From Excoecaria cochinchinensis (lineage: Eukaryota > Streptophyta > Magnoliopsida > Malpighiales > Euphorbiaceae), in contig CANTUQ010000004.1 of assembly GCA_947683425.1 (NCBI GenBank), positions 12,376,001 to 12,440,000 on the forward strand: a DNA stretch of 64,000 nucleotides, in the 5' to 3' direction. The position numbers and the translations under genes are program-made. Below are positions 44,475-56,319 of the stretch, one piece after another; the first letter of the stretch is position 1, and each line of letters starts with the position of its first letter. Under the pieces are notes generated by a model, which was not told where the DNA came from, did not search any database, and saw only the letters and a list, made by a program, of their open reading frames with translations.

Positions 44475-47400
44475 TGTAACACCCCGAAATGTACCCTTGA
44501 AGGATTTGTACATGCCTAGGGATATTGGTGATCGAAACTATATGATTTGATGGTCGGAGCTATTAAGTAGGAGAAAGGATACGATTAAAATTAAGAAAAA
44601 GGGTAATTTGGTCATTTTGCATATATGGATTTAATAGAATGGAATAAATAACTATGAGAGCTAAATTTTTAGAATGGATCAGTTATATGCCAAATGTATG
44701 TGAGTTGTGTTATCAGGTTTGCTGAAAGGATGAATTCGGTATTAATGCAAAAGTTTCGGCAATTGCGGCCAATTTCAAAATTGTAAGGTATTAATTTGGG
44801 GACTTAATTGAAGGCGGTAAGGATTTAATTGTGGGCCAATGCAAGAATTATATATATGTATTATGCTAATGTAAGATTAAAGGAGAATTGATGGACCAAA
44901 TAGAGGAATTGTCATAAAAATCTATTATTGGGCCAATAGGGAGGTGACACTTGGGAAGGGAATAAGATTGGAAGGGGAGAGGTATTTAAGAAGAGAGAGA
45001 ACGTGGGTGAGGGGCAGATTTTTTGCTCACCCTCATGTTTTCCCTCTTCTTTTTCCTCTTCTTCTTCTTCTTCTTCTTCTTCTTCTTCTTCTTCTTCCCT
45101 CTTATCTCAATTGTTCCCCTTGCTGCTGTAATTCTTGGATGGGTTAGCGATTGAAAGGTTGTTCATGTAAGTAATCAGTTTCCTTCCTCTTCTTTCTCCT
45201 CTTCTCTAACTTGTGTTGAGCTTTTTTTTTTTATTTTGGGTTTAGGTTTGAGTTTTGGATTTGTTTTGTGTGGAGGAATTTGGATGAGGAGATTTATGGA
45301 AGAGTATGATAGGTGGTTGAGGCAATCATATAAGCTAATTAGAGCATAGGAGTTTCATGTTTGGGAAATCTAACTATTTTGATATATGCATATGTGTGTA
45401 TTGATGATTTTGTATTTTGATTTTTATTTGTCAAATTGGGTTGTTTGTGTTATTTTGGATGTGTGGATTTGCTTAATTTTAGAGAGTTTGAATTTCTGGG
45501 GAAACTCTACCCAGATTTTCCTTGACCTTTAGTGATTATTTTAGCTATAAGTCGAGTTATAGATGTCCAAATTGTATGATATTAGTGCCATTGGAAAGAT
45601 CATTCATCTATCTAAAATTGTCTCTGAAGAACAAGAATCCAATTCCGGATCTAAGATCATTAAATATGATAAAAACCGGGACATCTCTACTTAGGCAGGT
45701 TCGTTAGAATAGTGTAGGTTGTTTAGATCATATCTAACGTTTTCGATGTTCAATTGATCTCAAATTTGTTTCATTTGAAATATAACATCCTAGGGATAAT
45801 TTTTGAAGAGGATATTTTGGCTAAAAATGAGTTTTAATGGTTTGTTTATGCGGTACAAAGGCAAAGCTAAAAAGCTATCTGGTTAGTCTGTTTTCGTAGG
45901 GCACTTGGGGCAGGCATCTGTCGCGAGCGCAACCCTTGTTGCAAGCGTAATAGAACCTTATTGTTGAAGGTTTTTCCTCTTATTTTGAACCTCATGGTTG
46001 GTATGAACCCTTGCCCCTCTTTACCCTTCTTTAGGATGTGTATTTTGCTGTGTTTCTCATTTCGAAATAGACCCGAACTTCATCGGAACTTTTTAAGACA
46101 TATTCATCACATGTTTAGAGCTTGTAAAAAAGTAAATAAATGGCTATTACTCAGGAATACAAGTGATTAAGGTTTTAAATAAGAATATGGACTATGGTAC
46201 TTAAAGGTTTAATGAGTCAAACACTTTCGAATTCGTCAAATATTGACATAATCTATAGTATGTTAGGAGGTTTGAAGTGAAATTCTATAATTTGTATTTT
46301 GAACCAATAGAACTATAGGGCTCAGATTCCCAATCCTTTAGGATACATAGGAAGCTTGGAACACCCTTCCAAGTCCGAACCAAAGCATAAAAACTTATTC
46401 GGACATGAAAGATAATGTATCAATTGAACTCTATTAATGCCTTGGTGTTTGTTAAAAATATGTGTAGATTTATAAAAGTTTGTTGAGTCGTTAATGATTT
46501 AAGTCTCGAGTAGGCTTATTTATAGTTTAAATTTTTTATGTGCTATTAAGATTGAATTAAATGATTGTTTTAGGTGTGTAATCAACTGAAATTGAAATGA
46601 ATCTTTCGTATCTCAAATGGTTTTTATATGGCTGTCTAAACAATGAATGATTCCTAATAACTTGAATAGTCTGAGATACTTGTGTTGAAGTTCTTGAATT
46701 TAATGTATGAATTTGGGGAAGTAATGTTTATGAAATTATTTATGGACATTATAACAATAAAGATGTTTTTATGTGAAGTTGTATTTAATTGAGAATTGAC
46801 AGGAGTTTGATGCTTGCTTTGTCGCGAGCACGACAGAGGCCATCTAGTTTTCTATCGTGATCGCGAATAAGGTCATGAGCGCGACTCCTTTCTATGCTAT
46901 AAATGTATGTTGATTGAGCTATTTGACATGGGTTTTGACTTATGATTTACATATGACATATTATGTAAACTAGGACATGCTATACCATGTAAGTTAGAGT
47001 TGAAATGAATTTTTAAGCATGTATTAAAACTAAGATATGATTGTAATCAAAGGTTATGGTTTGTTACATTTTATAGGAGCCATTTCTTTAGTTTATAAAT
47101 GAATTATGCGTATGATTATTATGTGACTACAATAAGAGTATGTGCTTCTGAAAAGTATTAAAATATAACATGTACATCATTAAAGGAAACAAGTATGTGT
47201 TTAGCCTGCGTTAGTTAAGTCGTGGATAGATAGGCATGCCTATAGAGTTCAGTTTGCTGCAACCATGTGATTTGGACCCTGATCAAGTCCCCGATCGGAT
47301 CCTCGTGATTCTTCTGTCTTGGATCTTGTTTAAGATCCCATGTAAAAATGTTTTTGGAAACAAAAGAAAAAAATGATTTTGATACCTTCGGGTGTCCATG

Positions 47401-48547
47401 CATTATGAAAGAATTGTTGATACCCTTGGGTATCTATGTGTATACTCGCGTATCCACTCTTTGACTTAGCAGGCAATAATTGAACAAAAGTTTATGAGTG
47501 AAACAAATAGTTACAAACTGATAAGTGTATGCGGAGATTTGCAAGAAAGTATGTCAGTAAGCTTTTGATATGCATATGCACACATTGTCGATCTGATTTA
47601 TATGTTGATTGAACTAGTACTTCATGCACTTATGTGTTTTTGGATCTTGTATGGATCACCATGCGAATATGTGATAGCATAGTTGAATGCCTATGAGTTT
47701 CCACTTTGTTATTTCCTTTGAAATGTAAAAATGAGTAATTGACACGAAAGTAATGCAATGATTTGAAATAAGTGATTAAATGGAAATAACTATATATGTG
47801 GCATGCATTAATATGTTGGGATATAAAGTTAGACTTTTAGCCTCTTACTCATGACTCTTTAATGTGTGGGAATTGGTTTATTGTGAGAATTGGTTATTGG
47901 CTGAATATAATGATATGTGTGACATGAGAAGTTTGAATAATAAGACCTGAAAAGCATGTATTAATTAAGATTGTCACTCTATTTGACCATGTGGATGATT
48001 ATGATTAAAATATTTCGTTTATGATCAATTTTATGTATTTATTAAATGAGATGTTTAAGTGTGTTTGGAATATGTATTTATATTCAAATGATTTTATTTT
48101 GGATATTTACTGTGTGTTGTGACTGACGATCATTGTGAGTGGTCGTCCATATTATGTGTTTTTCCCCACTAAGCTTTTGTGCTTAGCATGGGTGTGTATC
48201 CATGCATGTTTGGAGTTAGTCATGTCGCCGAGGACAATCTGCAGCAGTTCGGCCAACAAGTCTGTAGTAGTTGTTGTTTAGAGTTTATAGTCAACTTTTG
48301 TAATGTAATTCCTTATTATTATTGTATTAAGTGATTGGTATGTAATAACATGTTAATGAGGAGTGTTATGCCAGTTATATGATCGCCCTTTGTATAATGT
48401 GAATGCTTGTGTATTGATTGAAAAAAATTATGTAGTTCTGCTTTTGTCATGTTCCCTGCATGTTTTCGCGTATAGCATTCCTCACCCATCGTCGCATGTT
48501 GCCTATGTTATCATACAGTATGTTACGTATGGGTAAGGGGTGTTACA
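44475..48547 (+). mobile_element. Tekay-type giant solo LTR (4073 bp)
   Basis: Starts TGTAACACCCC, ends AAGGGGTGTTACA, with the perfect TSD TTAAC (44470-44474 and 48548-48552). (CTT)n in the leader at 45057-45096, GTAAGT at 45167-45172, palindromes at about 45918-45955 and 46818-46885, multi-hairpin domain 47203-47475, paired-hairpin module 48124-48210. Short frames inside are not supported as genes. Confidence 0.95.
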
Positions 48548-50080
48548 TTAACGGTTATATATGATGGTACTCATATGCATAAAACAACAATTATTATCAT
48601 ACACATGCTCACTTTACATATAAACTTATAAATTGATCAATCTAAGGCAATTAAGAATTTATTTAAAACACTCATATGTGTCACGCACGCAACCCTTGTT
48701 GCTCTCGTGACAAAATTGGATGATAGCTTCTATCGTGCTCACGACCCAATTCAAGCTCGAGACAAAACTTACTCAATGCCTCTGTCATCCTTGCGTACAT
48801 ACGTGCACCCGCAATAAAAGACAAAACCAATGTTAAGGAGCCTTCTATCGCGCTCTCTACAGAACCCAAATTTCCAATTTTAAGCTCCAAAACTCACTTC
48901 CTTAATTCCACTCTTAACCCCTCTATACATATGATCCCTATTACTTACTAGCAAGTTCTTTATGTGTTTAATTATCTACCTATTAAGGATATTATAACAC
49001 ATTTTCCATCATCAAAATTATAGCATCAAGATTTTAATCCACACTAGTTCATAATATTGGTTACCCTACAAATTATGTTTTACCAAAACTTACCTAACCA
49101 ATTATATTGCATCACTTGAGTGAGTTCCTAAACAAGTTCCAATTCATCACGCATCATGCTTGCTTACATTCCAACATGTTACTTTAAATCAATAAACTAT
49201 ACCATTTACATCACTATTCCAAGATTCATTCAAAACAAAGCAACATACTTATATTCATCAACTAACTCATCAATTCATCATTTCATTTCAATTCATGGAA
49301 ACACAAAGTCACACATCTCAAGTTTATTGCAACACATATATTTCATCCTCTAATTAAAAATTATACAACATCAGGAATAGCACACAAGTGAAAGTGTTTT
49401 CCCAAACCTCTTCTCCTAAGCTCCTAGGAAGTCACTTAGCTCTTTGATCCACCACCTTCTCTTTCCCCTTACTTTTCCTTATTTCTTCAACTATAATTCA
49501 AATCAAATTTCTAGAATTGGATGCCATGATCAATACTCCTTTAATCACAATTCCACCACAAGATGGAAAGTCGAAGAAGATAAAAAATCAATTAACATAA
49601 TCACTTACCTTCATCAATAACAAATTCAGCTCAATCAATCAACTATCCAACTTACTAATCATATTTTTGAAGGAATAAATATCTAAAGATAAAGAAGAGT
49701 AACTGGAGAGAATTTGAAGAAGAGCAGCCGACAAATACTCATACAAAAGATGTGAATTTCTCTTTCATCTAGCCCTTTTATTGCATGGCTAAGGATGAAT
49801 TGGCAGCTCCACCAAGTCACACGTGTACTCCACTAAAAATCCCTTAATCAACCTTAACCCAAAATCTGATTTAGTTAACCTCCATAAGCAACTAATAATC
49901 TTATTTAACATTAAACATGCACATCTACCAATTAGCCACTTAAACTATTTTATTTGTTCAATTGGGTCCTCAATTAACTTACACTTAAGTCCTTAATTAA
50001 CATACTCAATGCGATCCCATCCCAATTATTTTAATTGAACCAATTAGCTACTAGGATATATTTCAGGCCATTACACCACT

Positions 50081-50444
50081 TCTAGCATGCCTACTTAAAA
50101 TATTTCTAAGCTAATCACTCACTTAGAGAGCCTGTAAATGAGTCAATCATAGATTCACTCATGGGCAGATAAATTGATTCACTATATGGATACTGATCAA
50201 ATAGAGCGTGCTATGATTATGGGTTGGCTAGATGTACAAGAACAAAGGATGAACACCTTCAATCAGTGGATGGAACTATAAGCACAACATAGACCGATTG
50301 GAGCGATCTATGGAGATATCAAGGTAGGAGGTTGAGCATTATTACAGGAGTATCTTGGCGAGATTTCAACTACTGCTACCACGTCCGCTAGAGTGATGTA
50401 TTTCTGGGAGTTATCTGAACTATTTTTGCTGAATTAGTTATATT
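50081..50444 (+). pseudogene. Athila-B ORF1, C-terminal part
   Basis: After the solo LTR the reading gives a degraded C-terminus with several stops: GWLDVQEQRMNTFNQWMEL, AQHRPIGAIYGDI, EYLGEISTTATTSARVMYF. The heptad-like WLDVQEQRMNTFNQWMEL block corresponds to the coiled-coil tail of the ORF1 proteins (MLEQLLQNQSSMQDQL in Athila-A). Confidence 0.6.
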
Positions 50445-51535
50445 TTTATTTTTAATTTGATGAACTAGTTTCGTTGCTAAGGACAACAACTTTGAAAGTG
50501 TGGGATGGGGTGTAAACTTTGATTTGGTGTAAACTTTGATTTTAAGGGTAATTTGAGCTTGTTGATGTTTAAAGTTTTTTACCACTAATATTTTTAGTTT
50601 TTATTACTTTATTTTAATGTTTTGTTAGAGTTATTTCTGTTTTCACACTTTAGTTTATTTTTTCTTTTAATTTAGTTAATGATTTTTCTTTTCTATTTTA
50701 ATGTAGTTGTGTTGTGTTTGTTTTCCTTGAGCTTATGAATTGGTTTAGGCTTAGTTTAGTTAGCCCTTGTTTTGTCTCTACGATATGAATATTTCTCAGG
50801 TTTTCAATTTTGAATAGGATTGTTTAAAACTCTTAAGTGGCGAGAGAGTTAGTTGTTATTTAAGGTTTCCTTTTCCAACTTAGTTTTCAAATTTGATGTT
50901 TACATTTTAATTTCCTATTTTTATTGCACTAGGCTAATTCGTTAAGAAAAACCAGTGTATGAAGGGAGTTGAGTTAGGAATTCTAAGAGCACTAGAACTT
51001 TCCTCATCACCCTTCAAAGCCATATAACAACTTAGGAAAGAATTAGGAAATGATTAAGACACCTTTCTTTTATGAAGTTAGTTTCAAATGACTTTTTATC
51101 CTACCTTATCTTTTTATTGACCATTGATTAGCCTCGTTGAGTTTAATTAGTATGCTTAATGCGTATTATGATTACTTTTGTTATTACACTCATTATTTTG
51201 CCATTTATCCTAAATGCTTTTGTCTCTTCCTTTTATGAATTGGCCACTCCAGGATTTGGTTGGGATAGCATTTGAAGGATGAGAAAGGGATATTATAATT
51301 AGAGTAATTTGGACGTGGTGAAAAATTTTGAAGAATGAATTGTGAGAATGGGGGTATTACCAAGTGTTGTTAGTGCTAATTGTCGGATCAAGTTGAAATT
51401 GTAAAAATAATGAAAGTAGTTGGTACTTGGGCTACTTTTCATGAAGGAATAGACTAGCTAAGAAAAATCAAAAAGTTGAAGAGCAATTGTAAGTTTTAAG
51501 CTATTCATGCATAGTGAATTCTAAGTATGGGGTAC
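50445..51535 (+). other. Athila-B 3' noncoding region and polypurine tract
   Basis: Contains GGACAACAACTTTG with AAGTGTGGGATGGGG (50482-50510), then about 1 kb without frames. Part of it (about 50940-51310) is clearly similar to 60085-60440 of Athila-C: CCTCATCACCCTTCAAA, AAATGCTTTTG and GAATTGGCCACTC are shared. It ends TAAGTATGGGGTAC before the LTR start at 51536. Confidence 0.7.
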
Positions 51536-51730
51536 TGATAACTTCAATATAGTACTTAGTTTTAATAGTGTTTTCGTATGATTTTTGGGTGTTTAGTTCT
51601 GTTTTTTTTTTTTGTCATGTTATGTTTCCTTTAGGTTAATTTTGCTAATCTTAGTCAAATTGGAATTTTGATGCATTATAGATAAGTTTTTGATGGAGTT
51701 TGATTTGTCTTTGCAGGTGTGGTTCTAAGT

Positions 51731-52130
51731 ACCTCACGGTCACAACCAAATTGGTTGTGACCGTGACATAAAAAGGAATTGAAAACAGGAGCTGACTTAC
51801 ATGGGTCACGGTCACAACAAAACTCATTGTGACCGTGACATAGAGATCCATTTGACAGAATGCAAGTATGAAGCACCTCACGGTGGCAACCTATTTGGTT
51901 GTCACCATGACATGAAAATCACCAAGGCAGAATCAGTTGAGTACGTACCTCACGGTGGCAACAAATTTCATTACCACCGTGACATAAATTTTTCCTGGAC
52001 AGAAGCTAAAATTGAAGACCTCACGGTGGCAACAGATTTCATTGCCACCGTGACCCCTCTCCTGTGCACAAAGGCAGATTAACGTTCTCGACACCTCATG
52101 GTGGCAACAGATTTCATTGCCACCGTGACC
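51731..52130. repeat. Palindrome array upstream of the LTR TATA box
   Basis: Six units of about 37 bp spaced 65-75 bp apart. Each has arms of the type CACGGTGGCAAC and GTTGCCACCGTGAC around an 8-nt loop. The first two use GGTCACAAC and its complement in place of GGTGGCAAC: the change is made in both arms, so pairing is kept. The last unit ends 11 bp before the TATA box. Confidence 0.92.
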
Positions 52131-52140
52131 ACTCTGATAC

Positions 52141-52148
52141 TATATAAA
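52141..52148 (+). promoter_or_regulatory. TATA box of Athila-C LTR
   Basis: TATATAAA followed within 40 bp by GGCTAGGGTTCC, a common start of plant LTR leaders. Confidence 0.7.
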
Positions 52149-53340
52149 CGTATTTTTCTATTTGGCTAGGGTTCCAAATTTTTTAGTTTAGTTTTCATAT
52201 TAGTTTGGAGATTGACAATTTTCTGAGTTGTTCTTCTATTCTGAATTTTAGGGTTCCAATTTTTGTCTTTAGTTTTGAATTAGAAATCAAGAATATTTCA
52301 TCAGATTCACATAATTTATTTTCAAGAGAGTTTTATTTTCGGGTTTCTAGAATTTTGAATTTAATTCTCCATTGAAGATCCAAAGAAGAAGATTGAAGAA
52401 TGTGGGATTCAACCGGGATTTTTGCCTCAATAAATTGCTGGGTTTATTCTTTCCTTTATTCTTTTGATTTTGTAATGGATCGTGAGTAGTCTTTTAGTTG
52501 TTTAGGGGATCTCTGAATCCCCTACCCTTGATGTGAATTCTGAACATGCTTTGATATTCAATAAATGAAAGAAAGGTTTATTTCACTGGTTCTTATTGTT
52601 AAATCATGAGATGTATATTTTCAAGTTAATTTCCAGTTTTGATGAATGACTTAATTCATGTATCTTTATTGGTTATTGAGTTGTATAGATTGAATGTCAT
52701 GATCAATTATCTTCAGATTTTCTGTCATGTTTGCTGTATCATTTGGACTGCTCCGGAATGGGAATCTAGATGTGCAGGTTTTCATGGATTAAGATTGGAG
52801 TAAGGAGTGAAATAATAAGGTTTTGGGTTATTTGGCTCCGGAATGGGAAAGCAAACAAAACTTAGGATTTTAGACCCGTGCTTAGGCTAGTTGTATGGCT
52901 TCCTCCGGAATGGGACGTCATGCAAATAGAATAGCTTGCTCCGGAATGGGACGCTTGGGTTAAGAGGGTTATCCTGATTTCTTTCATATAGGATTCTTAG
53001 ATTAATTTTATTCACATTTGGGTATGGGGTGGATGAGTGAACCTGAGCAACGTTCTTTTCATTCTTGAATTTTTCGCTTGTTTTATTCTGTTATCAGTTT
53101 TTGTTATCAGTTTTTGCTGTTAGCTTTATTTGTTTACTTTTCACTTGCTTTTTAGCTGTTTAATTCTTTTGTTTTTAATCAATAGATTACTAAATCAATT
53201 CAAACTTTTGGGAATTCTTTAGCATACATATGATTTTCTTCACTTACACACACAATCCCTTGGGTACGATAACTCGGGGTCTTAATTTTACCCCACTGTA
53301 TTACTTGCCAATTCAGTAAACTTGCTGAGATCGTGTCAAG

Positions 53341-53362
53341 TTTTTTGCACCGTTGTCGGGGA
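53341..53362 (+). other. Athila-C primer-binding site, mutated
   Basis: TTGCACCGTTGTCGGGGA, a decayed form of TGGCGCCGTTGCCGGGGA, just after the LTR end. Confidence 0.85.
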
Positions 53363-53457
53363 TTGGCGTTATTTGTGAGTTTTGATTTTTATTTGTATGT
53401 GTTTCTTTTGCTTATTTATTTTATTTTATTTTTATTCTTTGCAAGTAGTCGTGGTCC

Positions 53458-54259
53458 ATGAGCAGATTGAGACAAGAACAAATAGCACCCTACGACCCTG
53501 AAATCGAGAGGACTTTACATCAGCGAAGGAGAGCCAATAGTGATAACAACATGGAAAACAATCCTCCACCTATTGATGAATTTCCTCCCGAGAACGAACA
53601 AGTGCCGAGGGCAAAGCAAGAGAATCCGGGAATATACAGAGAAGAGGCCCCTAGACAGAGAACGATAAGGGACTATGCTGTACCGAGATGGAATGAGGAT
53701 CATCGAATAATTGTCCTGCCACGGGGAGTACAATTTGAACTTAAGCCAGGAACCATTAATATGGTACAGAGGAACCAGATTTTGGGTTCAGAAGTGGAAG
53801 ATCCTGCGCAACACTTGGACATATTTTTGGAGGTTAGTGATACGGTCCAGATTCCAGGAGTAACATCTGACTCGGTAAGATTAAAATATTTTTCGTTTAC
53901 TTTGATCGGAAAAGCAAGAGAATGGCTGCAAATGTTACCAAGACAGTTAATCAGATCATGGGTCAAGTTACAAGAGAGGTTTTTGATGCGATTCTTCCCT
54001 CCTACAAAGACTGCAAACATCCGCAACAACATTTTGGGTTTTAGCCAAATGAGTGAGGAACCTTTCATGAGGCCTGGGAAAGGTTTAGAAGATTGTTGAG
54101 AAGCTGTCCACACCATGAGATAGCAATCTACCATCTGATGACGCAATTCTATAGAGGAGTTACACCGCAGACAAGATCCCTTTTGGATGCATCATCAGGA
54201 GGTTCATTCATGAATAGGGTGCCGGAGGAAGCTTTCCATCTGTTGGATGAAATGGCAGC
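53458..54259 (+). pseudogene. Athila-C gag, N-terminal part
   Basis: The ATG at 53458 opens MSRLRQEQIAPYDPEIERT, a standard Athila gag start about 95 bp after the PBS. The capsid region follows: GTINMVQRNQILGSEVEDPA, LKYFSFTLIGKAREWLQML, ERFLMRFFPPTKTANIRNN. A one-base deletion at about 54063 shifts the frame: the first reading stops at 54099, the second continues HEAWERFRRLLRSCPHHEI and LLDASSGGSFMNRVPEEAF to LLDEMAA. At 54260 a solo LTR interrupts it. Removing the LTR and one TSD restores the phase into 55791. Confidence 0.9.
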
Positions 54260-55785
54260 TGTTGTTATTTTTCTAATGATGCAACATACCGCAAGTATAC
54301 GGTGTACCACAATAGTACTTTAGATATCGATCCCACAGAGAACGTGTTACACACTATTACTAATTGATTTTAATCTTGTTTACAATGATTAATTAATGGT
54401 AGAGTTGGTTTTAATCTAATCTAACATGTAAACTAATTAAACCTAGTTAATGATAGTCAAAAGAAGATAAAATAAATCATGAAGAATTAAAAACAATGAA
54501 CTTGATTCCATCATTTAGATTAACATCTTTCATCTTTTCTTGCAAGCCAAGTTAGAATAAACTTTTAACTCACTCTCTCGACATGAATTAAAATGCCTAA
54601 AACATATAATTAAAATTCTAATTCACAATTTTCATTAATGAATTAGAGGTTTCTAATTACATATTTTAAGAATAGACACTAACCTATAGCAATTATCTCA
54701 ATATACCAATCTCTCAAATATACCTTGATAATGAATCTCTATTAAATGTCGGATAAAGCAAACTCTCGAATTACTTTATCTTGTAAAGATCATGCAAAAG
54801 ATATTAATAGAGAATCTACAATGAAAGATTATGAAAGTAGATAGAAATAGAAAGAATTATAATATACAAGTTCATTAAAATAATATTCATAAAAATAGTG
54901 GAGAAGAATTAAAAATAAGAGAATAAGATAGAAGCCTTTCAACCCTTTTTCCCAATCTCTTGAAATAGATTTTCTCCTCCTTGATCTTCTTCTTCAAATC
55001 ATAGAACTAAATAATGAAATTTAACTAAAGAAGAACTGTTTACAAAATACAGAAAATTCCTTAACTAAAAAATTCACTTCTTAAAATTATAATTAAACGA
55101 CATATTTATAGATATTAATCTAAGAATTGTGTCCCTTGAAGATGTCCCTTGAGAATGGTTGCAAATTTTGGTGAAAGAAGACAACTTTTCATATGCCTTT
55201 TGGCCCAAAACTGCCCCAACGGTCGTTTCTGTCGCGCTCGCAACGGTGTCGCGATCGCCACAGAACGCGCTGGTCGTTTTCTTCTTTCCTTCTCTCGCTC
55301 AGTTTTCCTCTCCCTCTCTGGCCAGTCACGTCGCGTGACTCCCCATCACGGCGTGCCTTCTTCGCGTGTGGCGTGACTGGCGCTCACGTCGCGTGACTTC
55401 TTCCCTTCTTTCTCTTCTCTTTCCTTTCTAGCCTCTCTGTGGCGTCACGTCGCGTGACCTTTGCTCACGCCGTGACCTCTCCTCTCGCAGCTCCTCCTCT
55501 TCTTTTCTTTCTCTTTTTCTTCTTTCTCTTCTTCAGTCACGTCACGTGACCTTAGCTCACGGCGTGACTCGTCTCTTGCAGCTCCTCTCTTCTCTTCTTT
55601 TCCTCCTTCCTCTTTGTTCTTCTCAGCAAGTCACCTAAAAACACAGAAAATCAACATAAAAACTCAACTGATACAAATAAACATAATCTAACACATCACA
55701 TTAAATTTTACAAATAATTACATGATTAATTACATAAACTCACACAAAATAAATACATAATTATACTTCAATTTAGCTCCTATCA
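54260..55785 (-). mobile_element. Athila-A-type solo LTR (1526 bp) in Athila-C gag
   Basis: Perfect TSD GCAGC (54255-54259 and 55786-55790). Similar along its length to the LTRs at 3038 and 12953 (AGCATACGGTGTACC-like GCAAGTATACGGTGTACC, ATCGATCCCAC). The right end GCTCCTATCA corresponds to GGCACTTATCA. Palindromes: CTGTCGCGCTCGC...GCGATCGCCACAG at 55228-55263, and a series of CACGTCGCGTGAC and CACGGCGTGAC types at 55326-55570. TATA-like CTATAAATATG on the minus strand at about 55100-55110. Confidence 0.92.
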
Positions 55786-56319
55786 GCAGCGAATGATGCT
55801 CAATGGGCTAATCCTAGATCAGTTCCGAAGAGACAAGGAATACATAATATGGATGAGGTGTCTATGTTGAAGGCACAGATTGAGTCAATGAAAAAAGAGA
55901 TGAGTGGATTGAAAGTGCAAAATGTAGTCTCTGTGTCTCAAGAAAGTGGATGGTACGAAAGTGGGCAATCTAGTCAAGAGAGTGGAGCAATGGGAGATAT
56001 AAATGCTATAGGAGATTACCGAAGGAATGACCCTTACAGTAACACATATAATCTGGGATGGAGAAATCATCCCAACTTCTCTTTGAAGGATGGAAATCAA
56101 AATGCGTCATCATCTTATTCACAAGCAAGAGCACCCTTCAACCAAAACACTCAATACCAACCACCATATCCATCCCATCAAAACCAAGGTTAAGGTTTTA
56201 CTCAATCACAGGGTCAATCATACCACCCACCGGGATACCAACCGAGGCCACCTGTGCAAGAAAAGAAGCCAAACCTTGAAGATATGTTGGCGACTTTCAT
56301 AAACAGTCAATAGCAGTTT
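55786..56319 (+). pseudogene. Athila-C gag, C-terminal part, no zinc knuckle
   Basis: The frame continues from 54259 as AANDAQWANPRSVPKRQ, then MDEVSMLKAQIESMKKEMSG (likely coiled coil) and the hallmark NDPYSNTYNLGWRNHPNFS. In Athila-A and relatives a CX2CX4HX4C knuckle stands before this hallmark; here that interval holds VSQESGWYESGQSSQESGAM and no cysteine. In-frame stops occur at about 56191 (TAA, within a Gln-rich run) and 56311 (TAG). The same frame then runs into integrase sequence at about 56330. Confidence 0.85.

Larger units (their letters stand above)
43468..50075 (-). mobile_element. Tekay-type solo LTR, minus strand, split by another solo LTR
   Basis: CCACT occurs on both sides (43463-43467 and 50076-50080) and the Athila-B ORF1/3' region resumes afterwards. 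On the minus strand the LTR starts TGTAATGGCCTG at 50075; the far end at 43468 (CCTGACCCC on the plus strand) has lost its terminal dinucleotide. Parts are 43468-44474 and 48548-50075, about 2.5 kb. GTAAGT on the minus strand at 49603-49608, palindromes at about 48680-48870, multi-hairpin domain 44128-44398. The paired-hairpin module is not clearly present. Confidence 0.82.
51536..53338 (+). repeat. Athila-C 5' LTR (1803 bp), possibly shared with Athila-B
   Basis: Starts TGATAAC after a purine run and ends GTGTCA, 2 bp from the PBS. It has a palindrome array (51731-52130), TATA box TATATAAA (52141-52148) and a leader with GGCTAGGGTTCC. Because it carries an Athila 3' end on its left and a PBS on its right, it may be the common LTR of two tandem elements. 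No TSD is seen at either end. Confidence 0.8.

Noticed and set aside
51731..52130. CRISPR-like repeat/spacer pattern in the Athila-C LTR
   Set aside because: Spacers are short and related, repeats differ from each other by compensating changes, and the context is a eukaryotic LTR.
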